This document shows positions 26,616 to 34,414 of a stretch of DNA of 64,000 nucleotides, piece by piece. Both the position numbers and the translations under genes were made by a program. Below the pieces are notes generated by a model. It saw only the letters and a program-made list of their open reading frames with translations. It made no database searches and was not told where the DNA came from. This DNA is from VFMC01 sp040398525 (lineage in GTDB: Bacteria > Actinomycetota > Acidimicrobiia > Acidimicrobiales > Ilumatobacteraceae), in NCBI GenBank assembly GCA_040398525.1, contig JBBATY010000002.1, forward strand, positions 145,304 through 209,303. Reading direction: 5' to 3'. How positions within the stretch are numbered: the stretch's first letter is position 1; every line of letters begins with the position of its first letter.

Positions 26616-27410
26616 TCACGACGGCTGACAGGTGGGGCAGAAGTAGCACGGACGACCCGCGAGCACGACAGCCTGGATGGGGGCCGTACAGCGAAGGCAG
26701 CGATCGCGCTTGTACACGTACGTTGCCTCGCCCCGACGCAATCGTCGGCCCCGTGGCCGGGGAAGCTCGCTCGGGTCGACGGTGATGATGCGGTTGTCGC
26801 GTACCCCTTGGCGGAGCATCCCCTGGGCGACGCTCCACAACGCGTCGAGCTCGGCGCGGTCGCAGTCGCGTCCTGCTCGGGAGGGATGGATGCCGCACAC
26901 GAACAGGGCCTCGGCGCGGTAGACGTTGCCGACACCGCAGATGACCGACTGGTCGAGCAGCAGGGCCCCGATCGCCTGACGTGACCGCGAGATCCGATCG
27001 ATGGCGAGCTCGGGGCGGGCGTCGCGGCGCAGCGGGTCCGGACCGAGCCGGGCCACGATCTCGTCGCGGACGGACGGATCGCCGACGGTGCACGCCGTCG
27101 GCCCGGCCAGGTCGATGGTGGCCTCGTCGCAGCGAAGGCGCATCCGCACTGCACCGACCGGTGGAGGTGGTTCGGCCCCACGGTGGATGCGGAACTTTCC
27201 GAACAGCCCGAGGTGCACGTGGCCGACCAGGCCGTTCGCCCACTCGTAGAACAGGTGCTTGCCGACCGCGTCGATGCGCTCGAGCCGTTGGCCGTCGATC
27301 AGCGCTGCGTCCGGGAAGCGTCCCTGTGGGGAGCTGACCTCGACGATGCGGCCCGACAGCAACTTGCCGTGGTCGCGGGCGATCCTGTGGATGGTGTGGC
27401 CTTCGGGCAC
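26616..27410 (-). CDS. nei: DNA glycosylase/AP lyase, Fpg/Nei family (endonuclease VIII-like)
   Basis: 264 residues. Excises oxidised pyrimidines and nicks the abasic site. After removal of the initiator the mature protein starts PEGHTIHR, the Nei form of the catalytic Pro-Glu; the lysine of VGKHLF is K51. The helix-two-turn-helix segment is LLDQSVICGVGNVYRAEALF. The C-terminal zinc finger is C238-x2-C241-x16-C258-x2-C261. GTG 27410 is fixed both by PEGH and by a -10 box exactly 6 nt upstream. Encoded against the glc genes. Confidence 0.93.
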   Translation of the reverse strand: MPEGHTIHRIARDHGKLLSGRIVEVSSPQGRFPDAALIDGQRLERIDAVGKHLFYEWANGLVGHVHLGLFGKFRIHRGAEPPPPVGAVRMRLRCDEATIDLAGPTACTVGDPSVRDEIVARLGPDPLRRDARPELAIDRISRSRQAIGALLLDQSVICGVGNVYRAEALFVCGIHPSRAGRDCDRAELDALWSVAQGMLRQGVRDNRIITVDPSELPRPRGRRLRRGEATYVYKRDRCLRCTAPIQAVVLAGRPCYFCPTCQPS

Positions 27411-27416
27411 GGCGGC

Positions 27417-27422
27417 ACCGTA
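27417..27422 (-). promoter_or_regulatory. -10 hexamer TACGGT for nei
   Basis: TACGGT on the minus strand ends 6 nt before GTG 27410. With one flanking base on each side (CTACGGTG) it is the exact mirror of the box for the divergent glcF-like gene at 27454-27461. Confidence 0.55.
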
Positions 27423-27454
27423 GCGGCAGGCCGGTCTGGGGTGTCGCAGCGGAC

Positions 27455-27460
27455 TACGGT
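27455..27460 (+). promoter_or_regulatory. -10 hexamer TACGGT for the glcF-like gene
   Basis: TACGGT ends 10 nt before GTG 27471. The in-frame GTG at 27459 overlaps the box itself and is therefore unlikely to be the start. Confidence 0.45.
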
Positions 27461-27470
27461 GACACCTGCC

Positions 27471-28622
27471 GTGAGGTTGTCGATCGATCCGGACGAACTT
27501 GCCACGTGTGTCGGCTGCGGCCTGTGCCTGCCGCACTGTCCCACCTTCCGCGCCACCGGCGAGGAGGCTCTTTCGCCGCGCGGCCGGATCGCTGCAATGC
27601 GGGCTGTCGAGACCGAGGGCGCGCCGGTGACGGCTGAATTCGTCGAGTTCATGGAGACCTGCGTGCAATGTCGAGGCTGCGAGCCGGCCTGCCCGAGCGG
27701 CGTGCCATTCGGGCACCTGATGGAGGACACGCGCACGGCGCTCGCCGCCGACCACCGGATCGCGCCGCGCTGGCAGCGGCTCGGCTTCTCCGTCCTCGCT
27801 CGACACCGCCTGCTCCTCGTGGGTTCGACGATGCTGGCCCTCGCCCAACGCGTCCGGCTCGTGCCAGCCCGTCTGGGCCTCACCCGGCTGCCGCTGCGTC
27901 GTGGTCGAGCCGTGCGGCAGACCGGCTCTGACGTGTGGTTGTTCACGGGATGTGTGATGGATGCCTGGCAGCGCGACGTGCACCGGGCGACCGCCGAGGT
28001 CCTCGACGCCGTGGGTGTGGGCTACCGGCTCGCCGGTCGCGGCGGAGGATGCTGCGGCGCACTCCATGTGCATGCGGGCCTTACCGACTCGGCAGCCCGA
28101 CTGGCCCGCGACGTCATCGACTCGATGCCTGGTGATGCCCCGATCGTGGTGAATTCGGCCGGATGCGGTGCTGCGCTGAGGGACTACGGCCATCTCCTCG
28201 GAGGTGCTGAGGCGGTCGCCTTCAGCGCCCGTGTCCAGGATGTGCACGAGTTCCTCGCTCCGCGCGTGGGTGCACTCACCCTCACCCGTCGACCTGATCC
28301 TGTGATCGTCCAAGACCCCTGCCATCTTCGTCACGTCCAACGAGTTCACGGATCCGTGCGGGCCGTGCTGCAGTCGGTTGCGTCGATCGTCGAGCTCGAC
28401 GACGACGGGCTGTGCTGCGGGGCAGGAGGTGCCTACTCTGCGCTGCAGCCCGACCTGGCTGGGCAGATCCGGACGCGCAAGCTCGATGCGATCGCACGGG
28501 CTGGGGGCCATCTCGTCGCGAGCGCCAATCCGGGGTGCTCGATGCACCTGTCGACGGTCGGAGTGGAGGTGGTCCATCCCATGCAGTTGTTGGCCGCTGC
28601 ACTTCCGAGGAGGTCCGGGTGA
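27471..28622 (+). CDS. glcF: Glycolate oxidase iron-sulfur subunit GlcF-like
   Basis: 383 residues. Electron-transfer subunit with two [4Fe-4S] ferredoxin motifs, C13-C16-C19-C23 (CVGCGLCLPHC) and C64-C67-C70-C74 (CVQCRGCEPAC). Two CCG cysteine-rich domains follow (GGGCCGALH and GLCCGAGGAYS). This is the GlcF/LutA/GlpC layout; with glcD and glcE close by, glycolate oxidation is the best guess. Related (Fe-S)-binding oxidoreductase subunits cannot be excluded. It overlaps the next small gene by 4 nt. Confidence 0.85.
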   Translation: MRLSIDPDELATCVGCGLCLPHCPTFRATGEEALSPRGRIAAMRAVETEGAPVTAEFVEFMETCVQCRGCEPACPSGVPFGHLMEDTRTALAADHRIAPRWQRLGFSVLARHRLLLVGSTMLALAQRVRLVPARLGLTRLPLRRGRAVRQTGSDVWLFTGCVMDAWQRDVHRATAEVLDAVGVGYRLAGRGGGCCGALHVHAGLTDSAARLARDVIDSMPGDAPIVVNSAGCGAALRDYGHLLGGAEAVAFSARVQDVHEFLAPRVGALTLTRRPDPVIVQDPCHLRHVQRVHGSVRAVLQSVASIVELDDDGLCCGAGGAYSALQPDLAGQIRTRKLDAIARAGGHLVASANPGCSMHLSTVGVEVVHPMQLLAAALPRRSG

Positions 28623-28834
28623 GCGGCCCGTTCGACGACCTTGCCGAGCAGCTCGATTCGATCGCAGCCGAGCTCGACGACCGGGCCTTCGAGCTGCTGC
28701 GAGCCGCGGCAGCCGAGAGGCAGGGCCGACCTGTCGACGACAAGCGGCTCACCCAGGCTCGCCGGGCCGTCGAGAAGGCATCACGCCTCCTGCGCGGCAA
28801 CGGTGCGGACCCGGAGTGGTCAGGCGACGAGTGA
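28619..28834 (+). CDS. Small conserved-looking protein, function unknown
   Basis: 71 residues, start GTG 28619 coupled to the glcF stop. It is almost wholly helical and charged (DDLAEQLDSIAAELDDRAFELLR), with a basic middle (KRLTQARRAVEKASRLL) and an acidic end. There are no cysteines and no membrane segment. It may be a small partner of the upstream oxidoreductase, but only its position suggests so. Confidence 0.6.
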   Translation: MSGPFDDLAEQLDSIAAELDDRAFELLRAAAAERQGRPVDDKRLTQARRAVEKASRLLRGNGADPEWSGDE

Positions 28835-28837
28835 CGC

Positions 28838-29716
28838 TCAGCCGTCGAGCACGACAACGTCGTCGCCGACGCTGACTTCGCCGGGCACGACAACGGTGGC
28901 ATAGACCCCGACGTTCTGGTCGAGGTCGCGCACGATGTGCCGAAGCACCCGCCGGTCCTCGTCGATCGTGTCGTCGACGGCTCGGGTCACCATCACGCAC
29001 CGCGGGCAGGCCTCGACGATCTCGAGCACGACAGCGCCGATGCCGAGCCGTCGACCGACCCAGCCGAACTCGGGGTGGCCGTCGAGCTCCGGGGTGTCGA
29101 TCACCAGATTGGGTCGGAAGCGACGGACGTCGACGACGCTCTCGGGCAGCGCGGCCGACAGCGATCGGAGCGCCGAGGTGGTCATCAGCAACAGCGGGAA
29201 GGCATCGACGTAGGTGCCTGGGGGTGACTCGAACTCCATGATTGCGGGCGGGAAGATCGACAGGTCGGGGAGGGGCTCGTCGACGTTGCGCCCGAACACG
29301 GCACGCAACTCGGCGAGCAGATCGGTCGAGTCCGGGGCGCCGCGCCGATAGTGGTCGAGATCTGTTGCCGGTTGCAGTGGCCAGAGGGTGACCTGGTGCC
29401 CGAGCGAGGTCGAGACGACGCGGTGCACGTCGGGGTCGTCGGACCGAACGGTGCCTCCCTGGGGGAGCTCGATCTCGACGACCGAGCCGGGTCCGGCGGC
29501 CGGGTCGACGTACCGGGCGCCGAAGCGCATCAACCCCCCGAGCTTCTTCGCGCCGCGAATGCCTCCGCGCTCCTCGTCGCGGACCGCCCAGCTGCGGTCG
29601 CCGACCATCCCGTCAGCCGTCAGCGCTGCAGAGGCGACGGTCGAGCCGATCATCGACTTGACGGGGTGCTGCCAGAGCTCACCCACCCTCATCGTGGAGG
29701 CAGGTCCATCGCTCAT
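28838..29716 (-). CDS. MOSC domain-containing protein
   Basis: 292 residues. The N-terminal beta-barrel domain starts RVGELWQHPVKSMIGSTV. The MOSC domain contains RFRPNLVIDTP and the conserved cysteine in EACPRCVMVTRAVD. MOSC proteins handle molybdenum-cofactor-bound sulfur and some reduce N-hydroxylated compounds (YcbX/mARC type); the exact substrate is unknown. The start overlaps the tal stop by 4 nt, placing it last in a tkt-tal-MOSC operon. It converges with the small gene at 28834 with only 3 nt between. Confidence 0.88.
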   Translation of the reverse strand: MSDGPASTMRVGELWQHPVKSMIGSTVASAALTADGMVGDRSWAVRDEERGGIRGAKKLGGLMRFGARYVDPAAGPGSVVEIELPQGGTVRSDDPDVHRVVSTSLGHQVTLWPLQPATDLDHYRRGAPDSTDLLAELRAVFGRNVDEPLPDLSIFPPAIMEFESPPGTYVDAFPLLLMTTSALRSLSAALPESVVDVRRFRPNLVIDTPELDGHPEFGWVGRRLGIGAVVLEIVEACPRCVMVTRAVDDTIDEDRRVLRHIVRDLDQNVGVYATVVVPGEVSVGDDVVVLDG

Positions 29717-30843
29717 CCGTCGTTCCCGTCGGACGGGCTGGCCGACAGCGCCGCTGCTTTGTCGGCGAGCGCAGCGAGGAGGTGGTCGAAGCTCTCCTGG
29801 AAGCTCCTCACCCCGTCGTTCTCGAGCTTGGCGCAGACCTCGGCCATGTCGACGCCGACCTCGGCGAGCCCGGCCCAGACCGAGTCGGCCTCGTCGAGGT
29901 CGGCATCGATGCGCCGGTCGAGCGATCCGTGATCAGCGAACGCCGCCAGGGTTGCGTCTGGCAGCGTGTTGACCGTGAGCGGCCCGATCAGTTCATCGAC
30001 ATAGAGCGTGTCGGGGAACGCTGGATTCTTCGTCGACGTGCTCGCCCACAGCGGCCGCTGCACCCGCGCCCCGCGTGCGGCCAAGGCGTCCCAGCGCGGC
30101 CCGCTGAACGTCTGCTGGAAGGCTCGGTAGGCGAGCCGAGCCTGGGCGATAGCTGCCTTGCCGCGCAGGGCCAAGGCAGCCGGCGACCCGATGGCGTCGA
30201 GTCGGGCGTCGACCTCGCTGTCGACACGGCTGATGAAGAAACTGGCGACGCTCGCCACCCGCGAGAGCTCGGCTCCATCAACCCTCGAGTGCTCCTCGAG
30301 GCCTGCCAGGTAGGCATCCATCACCCTCTGGTAGCGGTCGAGGCTGAAGATCAACGTGACGTTGATGCTGCGTCCCTCGGCGATCATCTGCTGGATGGCA
30401 GGGATGCCTTCGCGGGTGCCGGGGATCTTCACCATCAGGTTCGCCCGGTCGATGCGCTGATGTAGCGATCGGGCAGCTACCTCGGTTCGAGGACCGTCGT
30501 AGGCCAGCCCGGGGTCGACCTCGACGCTCACGAACCCGTCACGACCCTGGCTGTCGCGGTGTAACTGGGCGAACCGCTCACAGGCGTCCTGGATGTCGGC
30601 GAGCACCAGCTCCCAGTAGGCGTCGCCGACTGGACGACCCTGCTCGATCAGGCCGCGGAACTGCTCGTCGTAGTCGCTCGAGCCCTGAATCGCCTTCTGG
30701 AAGATGGTGGGGTTGCTCGTGAGCCCGCGCACACCCTCGGCGATCAGTTGCTCGAGGGTGCCATCGGTGAGATAGCGGCGCATCAGGTTGTCGAGCCACG
30801 GGCTCTGCCCGAATTCGGTGAAGAGGCGGGTGAGACGGTCCAT
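29713..30843 (-). CDS. tal: Transaldolase
   Basis: 376 residues, actinobacterial-length transaldolase. Non-oxidative pentose phosphate pathway: moves dihydroxyacetone units between sugar phosphates. LTSNPTIFQKAI (41-52) and the Schiff-base lysine K139 in NLMVKIPGT are present, with NVTLIFSLDRY and ASTSTKNPAFPDT (shape of the phosphate-binding end). Start ATG 30843 with AGGAG upstream, 7 nt after the tkt stop, so tkt and tal are co-transcribed. Confidence 0.96.
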   Translation of the reverse strand: MDRLTRLFTEFGQSPWLDNLMRRYLTDGTLEQLIAEGVRGLTSNPTIFQKAIQGSSDYDEQFRGLIEQGRPVGDAYWELVLADIQDACERFAQLHRDSQGRDGFVSVEVDPGLAYDGPRTEVAARSLHQRIDRANLMVKIPGTREGIPAIQQMIAEGRSINVTLIFSLDRYQRVMDAYLAGLEEHSRVDGAELSRVASVASFFISRVDSEVDARLDAIGSPAALALRGKAAIAQARLAYRAFQQTFSGPRWDALAARGARVQRPLWASTSTKNPAFPDTLYVDELIGPLTVNTLPDATLAAFADHGSLDRRIDADLDEADSVWAGLAEVGVDMAEVCAKLENDGVRSFQESFDHLLAALADKAAALSASPSDGNDG

Positions 30844-30850
30844 GCGACTC

Positions 30851-32821
30851 CTAGCGGTCTCGGCCGGCGAGCGCCAGTGCCTGGGTGACGATGTTGTCGA
30901 GGTTGATCCCGAGCCGTTCCAGAGCCACCGAGCCGGGAGCGCTGGCACCGAAGCGGTCGATGCCGATCGAGCGGTCCGCCCACCGTCGCCAGCCGAACGT
31001 GCTCGCCGCCTCGATCGACAGCACGGGGACACCCGGGGGCAGGACACTGGCGCGATAGCTGTCGTCCTGGGCCTCGAACCGGTCCCACGACGGCAGGCTC
31101 ACCACTCGGGCCGACACACCGTCGGCGGCAAGGCGCTCGGCGGCGGTCACGGCCAGCGAGACCTCGCTGCCGGTGGCGAGCAGGACGATGTCGGGGGCGC
31201 TGCCGCCGGTGGTGGTGACGATGCCCGCTCCTCGGGCCACGGCTGTCCCATCTGTGCAGACGTTCACGTTCTGCCGCGAGAGCACGAGGGCCGTCGGGCC
31301 GTCGTGCTCGAGGGCGGCACGCCACGCCTCGGTGGTCTCGTTGGCATCCGCAGGCCGGATCACCTGGAGGTCGGGGATGGCGCGCAGCGTGGCCAGATGC
31401 TCGACGGGCTGGTGGGTCGGCCCGTCCTCGCCGACACCGACGGAGTCGTGGGTGAAGACGAACACGACCTTGGCCCGGCTGAGCGCAGCCAGACGAACAG
31501 CGGGTCGCATGTAGTCGCAGAAGACGAAGAACGTGCCACCGACAGGCAGCACTCCACCGTGGAGCGCCATGCCCACCATCGCCGAGCCCATCGCATGCTC
31601 GCGGACGCCGTAGAACACCTGGCGACCTGAGGGCTCGGCCGGGGACTGTGCCGCTTGGCCCGCCAGTTTGGTTCCGGTGTTGCCGGTGAGGTCGGCGGCC
31701 CCTGCGAGCAGGCCTGGCACGCTCGCGAGGGTGGCGTTCATCGCTCGTTCGACCGCTACACGGGTTGCCATCGATGTGCCCTGATCGAACCGCGGCAGGT
31801 CGTCGGCCCAGCCGGCGCTGAGGCCCGATGTCCACCTGGCTGTCCATGCACTGCGGTCGATGTCGGCGGCGTCGAAGCGTTCGGTCCACGCCTGTCGGGC
31901 CGTTCGGCCACGCTCGCTGCAATGGCCTCGGTATGCGGCGACAAGCTCCGTTGGCGCCCAGAAGGGCTCGTCGGGGATTCCCATCACGGCCTTGGTGCGT
32001 GTCACGTGCTCGGCGGTGAATGGGTTGCCATGGGCGTGTGGGTTATCGGTGAGGTCCGGGCTGGGGTGCCCGATGTGGCTGCGCAACACGAGCAGGCTCG
32101 GTCGATCGGTGACGGCCATTGCCCGGCGGATCCCGGCCTCGAGTGCGTCGAGATTGTCGGCAGCTTCGCCGAGATCCTCGACATGCCAGCCGTATGCGCG
32201 AAAGCGTGCTGCGGCGTCGTCGCTGTAGGTGAGGTCGGTGGTGCCGTCGATCGTGATCCGGTTGTCGTCGTAGATGCACACGATCGAGCCGAGGCCGAGG
32301 TGGCCGGCCAGAGAGGCCGCCTCATGGCTGACTCCCTCCATCAGGCAGCCGTCGCCAGCGACCACGAACACGTGGTGGTCGATCAGGTCGGGGCCGAACG
32401 AAGCTTTCAATTGGCGCTCCGCGATCGCCATTCCCACTGCATTGGCGAAGCCCTGGCCGAGGGGCCCTGTCGTGACCTCGACCCCGGCCGTGTGGTGGAC
32501 CTCGGGGTGCCCGGGCGTTGCCGAGCCCCACTGCCGGAAGGCGCGGAGATCGTCGAGCTCGAGGCCGTAGCCGGCGAGGTAGAGCAACGCGTACTGCAGG
32601 ATCGACGCGTGCCCGTTGGAGAGGATGAAACGGTCACGGTCCGGCCAGTGGGGATCGGCCGGGTCGTGGCGCATGATCCGGCTGTAGAGGACGTGACCGA
32701 GTGGCGCGAGCGACATCGCGGTGCCCTGGTGCCCGCTCTTCGCATAGAGCGGGGCGTCCATTGCGAGCCCACGGATGAGCGAGATGGCCAACTGGTCCTG
32801 ATCTGGTGTCAACGACGGCAC
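30851..32821 (-). CDS. tkt: Transketolase
   Basis: 656 residues, thiamine-diphosphate enzyme of the pentose phosphate and Calvin pathways. Visible are SGHQGTAMSLAPLGHVLY, the ThDP motif VVAGDGCLMEGVSHEAASLAG...YDDNRITIDG, ATPGHPE and the pyrimidine-domain segment FYGVREHAMGSAMVGMALHGG. GTG 32821 is chosen because a TACAGT box lies exactly 6 nt upstream and the protein then starts close to the usual N-terminus; longer in-frame readings cross this promoter. Confidence 0.96.
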   Translation of the reverse strand: MPSLTPDQDQLAISLIRGLAMDAPLYAKSGHQGTAMSLAPLGHVLYSRIMRHDPADPHWPDRDRFILSNGHASILQYALLYLAGYGLELDDLRAFRQWGSATPGHPEVHHTAGVEVTTGPLGQGFANAVGMAIAERQLKASFGPDLIDHHVFVVAGDGCLMEGVSHEAASLAGHLGLGSIVCIYDDNRITIDGTTDLTYSDDAAARFRAYGWHVEDLGEAADNLDALEAGIRRAMAVTDRPSLLVLRSHIGHPSPDLTDNPHAHGNPFTAEHVTRTKAVMGIPDEPFWAPTELVAAYRGHCSERGRTARQAWTERFDAADIDRSAWTARWTSGLSAGWADDLPRFDQGTSMATRVAVERAMNATLASVPGLLAGAADLTGNTGTKLAGQAAQSPAEPSGRQVFYGVREHAMGSAMVGMALHGGVLPVGGTFFVFCDYMRPAVRLAALSRAKVVFVFTHDSVGVGEDGPTHQPVEHLATLRAIPDLQVIRPADANETTEAWRAALEHDGPTALVLSRQNVNVCTDGTAVARGAGIVTTTGGSAPDIVLLATGSEVSLAVTAAERLAADGVSARVVSLPSWDRFEAQDDSYRASVLPPGVPVLSIEAASTFGWRRWADRSIGIDRFGASAPGSVALERLGINLDNIVTQALALAGRDR

Positions 32822-32827
32822 GTTGCG

Positions 32828-32833
32828 ACTGTA
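32828..32833 (-). promoter_or_regulatory. -10 hexamer TACAGT for tkt-tal-MOSC
   Basis: TACAGT on the minus strand followed by 6 nt and the GTG at 32821; leaderless-type start. Confidence 0.55.
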
Positions 32834-32861
32834 CCCGCGTCGGCCTGTCGACTCGGGGTGC

Positions 32862-33260
32862 TCAGTCGGTGGGTGGAAGGAGCGTGAACGGCACCAGGTG
32901 CCAGGGCCCGTGGTCGACCCGGCAATGAGCGAACACCTGGCCATACTCGGTGAAGTCGAGCTCGCCCTTCACGAGGCGGTAGGTGAACTTCCCCGGCTCG
33001 ACCGTGAACGGGCTGACATTGCGCGCGATCTGCTCGTCGTCTTCGGACATCCCGGCGCGGAAGACGACTTCGAACACACCCTGGCCCATCTCGTCCGGCG
33101 GGCAGAAGATCAAGGCGACCAGGTGCGGCGAGATGGTGGTGGGCACGGGGTTCGGGGCGGCCATCGAGAACATTGCCCCGGTGAGGTCGATCCGTGTGGA
33201 CGGCCCGGGGGCCTGTCGCAGGGCGAAGTTCTCGACGAAGAGCGCGCTGACGATCTGCAT
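32862..33260 (-). CDS. Hypothetical protein (DUF6941-like)
   Basis: 132 residues, no signal peptide or membrane helix. It starts MQIVSALFVENFALRQAPG and reads like a small beta-rich domain (LVALIFCPPDEMGQGVFEVVFRA...GKFTYRLVKGELDF). Its layout recalls actinobacterial proteins of the DUF6941 type, but I cannot assign a function. It stands alone between tkt and nagA with its own -10 box. Confidence 0.65.
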   Translation of the reverse strand: MQIVSALFVENFALRQAPGPSTRIDLTGAMFSMAAPNPVPTTISPHLVALIFCPPDEMGQGVFEVVFRAGMSEDDEQIARNVSPFTVEPGKFTYRLVKGELDFTEYGQVFAHCRVDHGPWHLVPFTLLPPTD

Positions 33261-33267
33261 GCCGGCG

Positions 33268-33273
33268 AGGGTA
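33268..33273 (-). promoter_or_regulatory. -10 hexamer TACCCT for the hypothetical gene at 33260
   Basis: TACCCT on the minus strand, 7 nt before ATG 33260. Confidence 0.5.
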
Positions 33274-33278
33274 CCGGC

Positions 33279-34379
33279 CTACTGGCCGACCCCATCGACC
33301 CAAGTGCCCACGACCTGGAGGTCGTCGTCGAGCGCGACCAGGTCGGCCAGGCGGCCGGGCTCGAGCGCACCGCGGTCAGCAAGCCCCAGGATCTGCGCCG
33401 GCGTGGTGCTCGCCGCCTGTGCGGCGTGCTCGAGCGGCACCCCTGCCGCAACCATCTGGCGGAGCGCGGCGTCCAAGGTGAGCGCACTCCCCGCCAGGGT
33501 GCCGTCGGCGAGTCGGGGTGCGCCGTCGCGCATGTCGATACCGCCGAGGGGACCCACGCGCGTTGCCCGCCAGGCGACCGCATCGGTGACGAGGACGGTC
33601 CGTCCGGGCCCGAGCGCCGTCGCCGCAAGCCTCAGCATCCTCGGGTGGACATGGACCCCGTCGGCGATGAGCGAGGCCGCGATGCTCGGGTGGGTGAGCG
33701 CCCAGGCGGCGACACCGGGCTCGCGATGGTGCAGGCCGGTCATCCCGTTGAACAGGTGGGTCACCAGACGAGCGCCCGCATCCACGACCGCGTCGAGTTG
33801 TCCTTCGTCGGCTCGGGTGTGGCCGATCGACACCGCCACGCCGCGTGCCGTGAGGAGTCGGGTCGCGGCTGCGGCTGCGGCTTGCTCCGCGCCGAGGGTG
33901 ACGAGAGCTACGTGCGCAGGGAGTGTCTCGAGCCAGCCGAGGTCGATGTCGATGACCAGTTCCGGTCGGTGGGCGCCGTGGGCGGAGCCGAGGAATGGTC
34001 CTTCGAGGTGGGCTCCGACGATGCGCGTCCGGCGAGTCGGGTGCTGCATCGCGCGAGCGATCCGCGACAACGGCGCGGCGTATGCCTCGAGCCTCGACGT
34101 GACGAGGGTCGGGCACCACGACGTCACACCCTGGGTGAGGAGCAGGTGGTCGAGGCGATCCCAGTCGTCGCCGTCGGCGGAGGCCACGTCGATGTCGTCA
34201 ACACCGTTGACCTGCAGGTCGATGAAGCCGGGGAGCAGGACCTCGACGTCGTGCGGCTGTCCGGGTCGGGGTTCGATCGAGGTGAGACGACCGCCCTCGA
34301 AGCTGATCAGTGCGTCGTCGACCCAACCGGCCGGTGTGAGCGCACGTGCCGCACACAATCGGCGTGTCCCGTCCGCCAT
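33279..34379 (-). CDS. nagA: N-acetylglucosamine-6-phosphate deacetylase-like amidohydrolase
   Basis: 366 residues. Amidohydrolase-fold enzyme expected to deacetylate GlcNAc-6-phosphate in amino-sugar and cell-wall recycling. NagA features are PGFIDLQVNGVDDID, the metal ligand E126 in AHLEGPFLG, SIGHT (metal His), HLFNGMTGLHHREPG and the catalytic Asp in VLVTDAVAW. ATG 34379 is preceded by a -10 box at exactly 6 nt. Divergent from a TetR regulator across only 35 nt that hold a long inverted repeat, so TetR control is likely. Confidence 0.9.
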   Translation of the reverse strand: MADGTRRLCAARALTPAGWVDDALISFEGGRLTSIEPRPGQPHDVEVLLPGFIDLQVNGVDDIDVASADGDDWDRLDHLLLTQGVTSWCPTLVTSRLEAYAAPLSRIARAMQHPTRRTRIVGAHLEGPFLGSAHGAHRPELVIDIDLGWLETLPAHVALVTLGAEQAAAAAATRLLTARGVAVSIGHTRADEGQLDAVVDAGARLVTHLFNGMTGLHHREPGVAAWALTHPSIAASLIADGVHVHPRMLRLAATALGPGRTVLVTDAVAWRATRVGPLGGIDMRDGAPRLADGTLAGSALTLDAALRQMVAAGVPLEHAAQAASTTPAQILGLADRGALEPGRLADLVALDDDLQVVGTWVDGVGQ

Positions 34380-34385
34380 ACGTCG

Positions 34386-34391
34386 ACGGTA
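34386..34391 (-). promoter_or_regulatory. -10 hexamer TACCGT for nagA
   Basis: On the minus strand TACCGT is followed by 6 nt and ATG 34379. Leaderless-type start inside the inverted repeat. Confidence 0.55.
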
Positions 34392-34402
34392 CCACCGCGG
34401 GG

Positions 34403-34408
34403 TACCCT
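34403..34408 (+). promoter_or_regulatory. -10 hexamer TACCCT for tetR
   Basis: TACCCT is followed by 6 nt and ATG 34415. Leaderless-type start inside the same inverted repeat. Confidence 0.55.
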
Positions 34409-34414
34409 CGACCC

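Larger units (their letters stand above)
34382..34412. promoter_or_regulatory. 31-bp inverted repeat operator between nagA and tetR
   Basis: Arms 34382-34393 (GTCGACGGTACC) and 34401-34412 (GGTACCCTCGAC) are complementary at 11 of 12 positions, separated by 7 nt (ACCGCGG). The repeat covers both divergent -10 boxes, so a dimeric repressor bound here would block both genes. The TetR protein encoded next to it is the obvious candidate (inference). Part of the symmetry arises because both promoters use the same TACC(C/G)T box and spacing. Confidence 0.6.
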
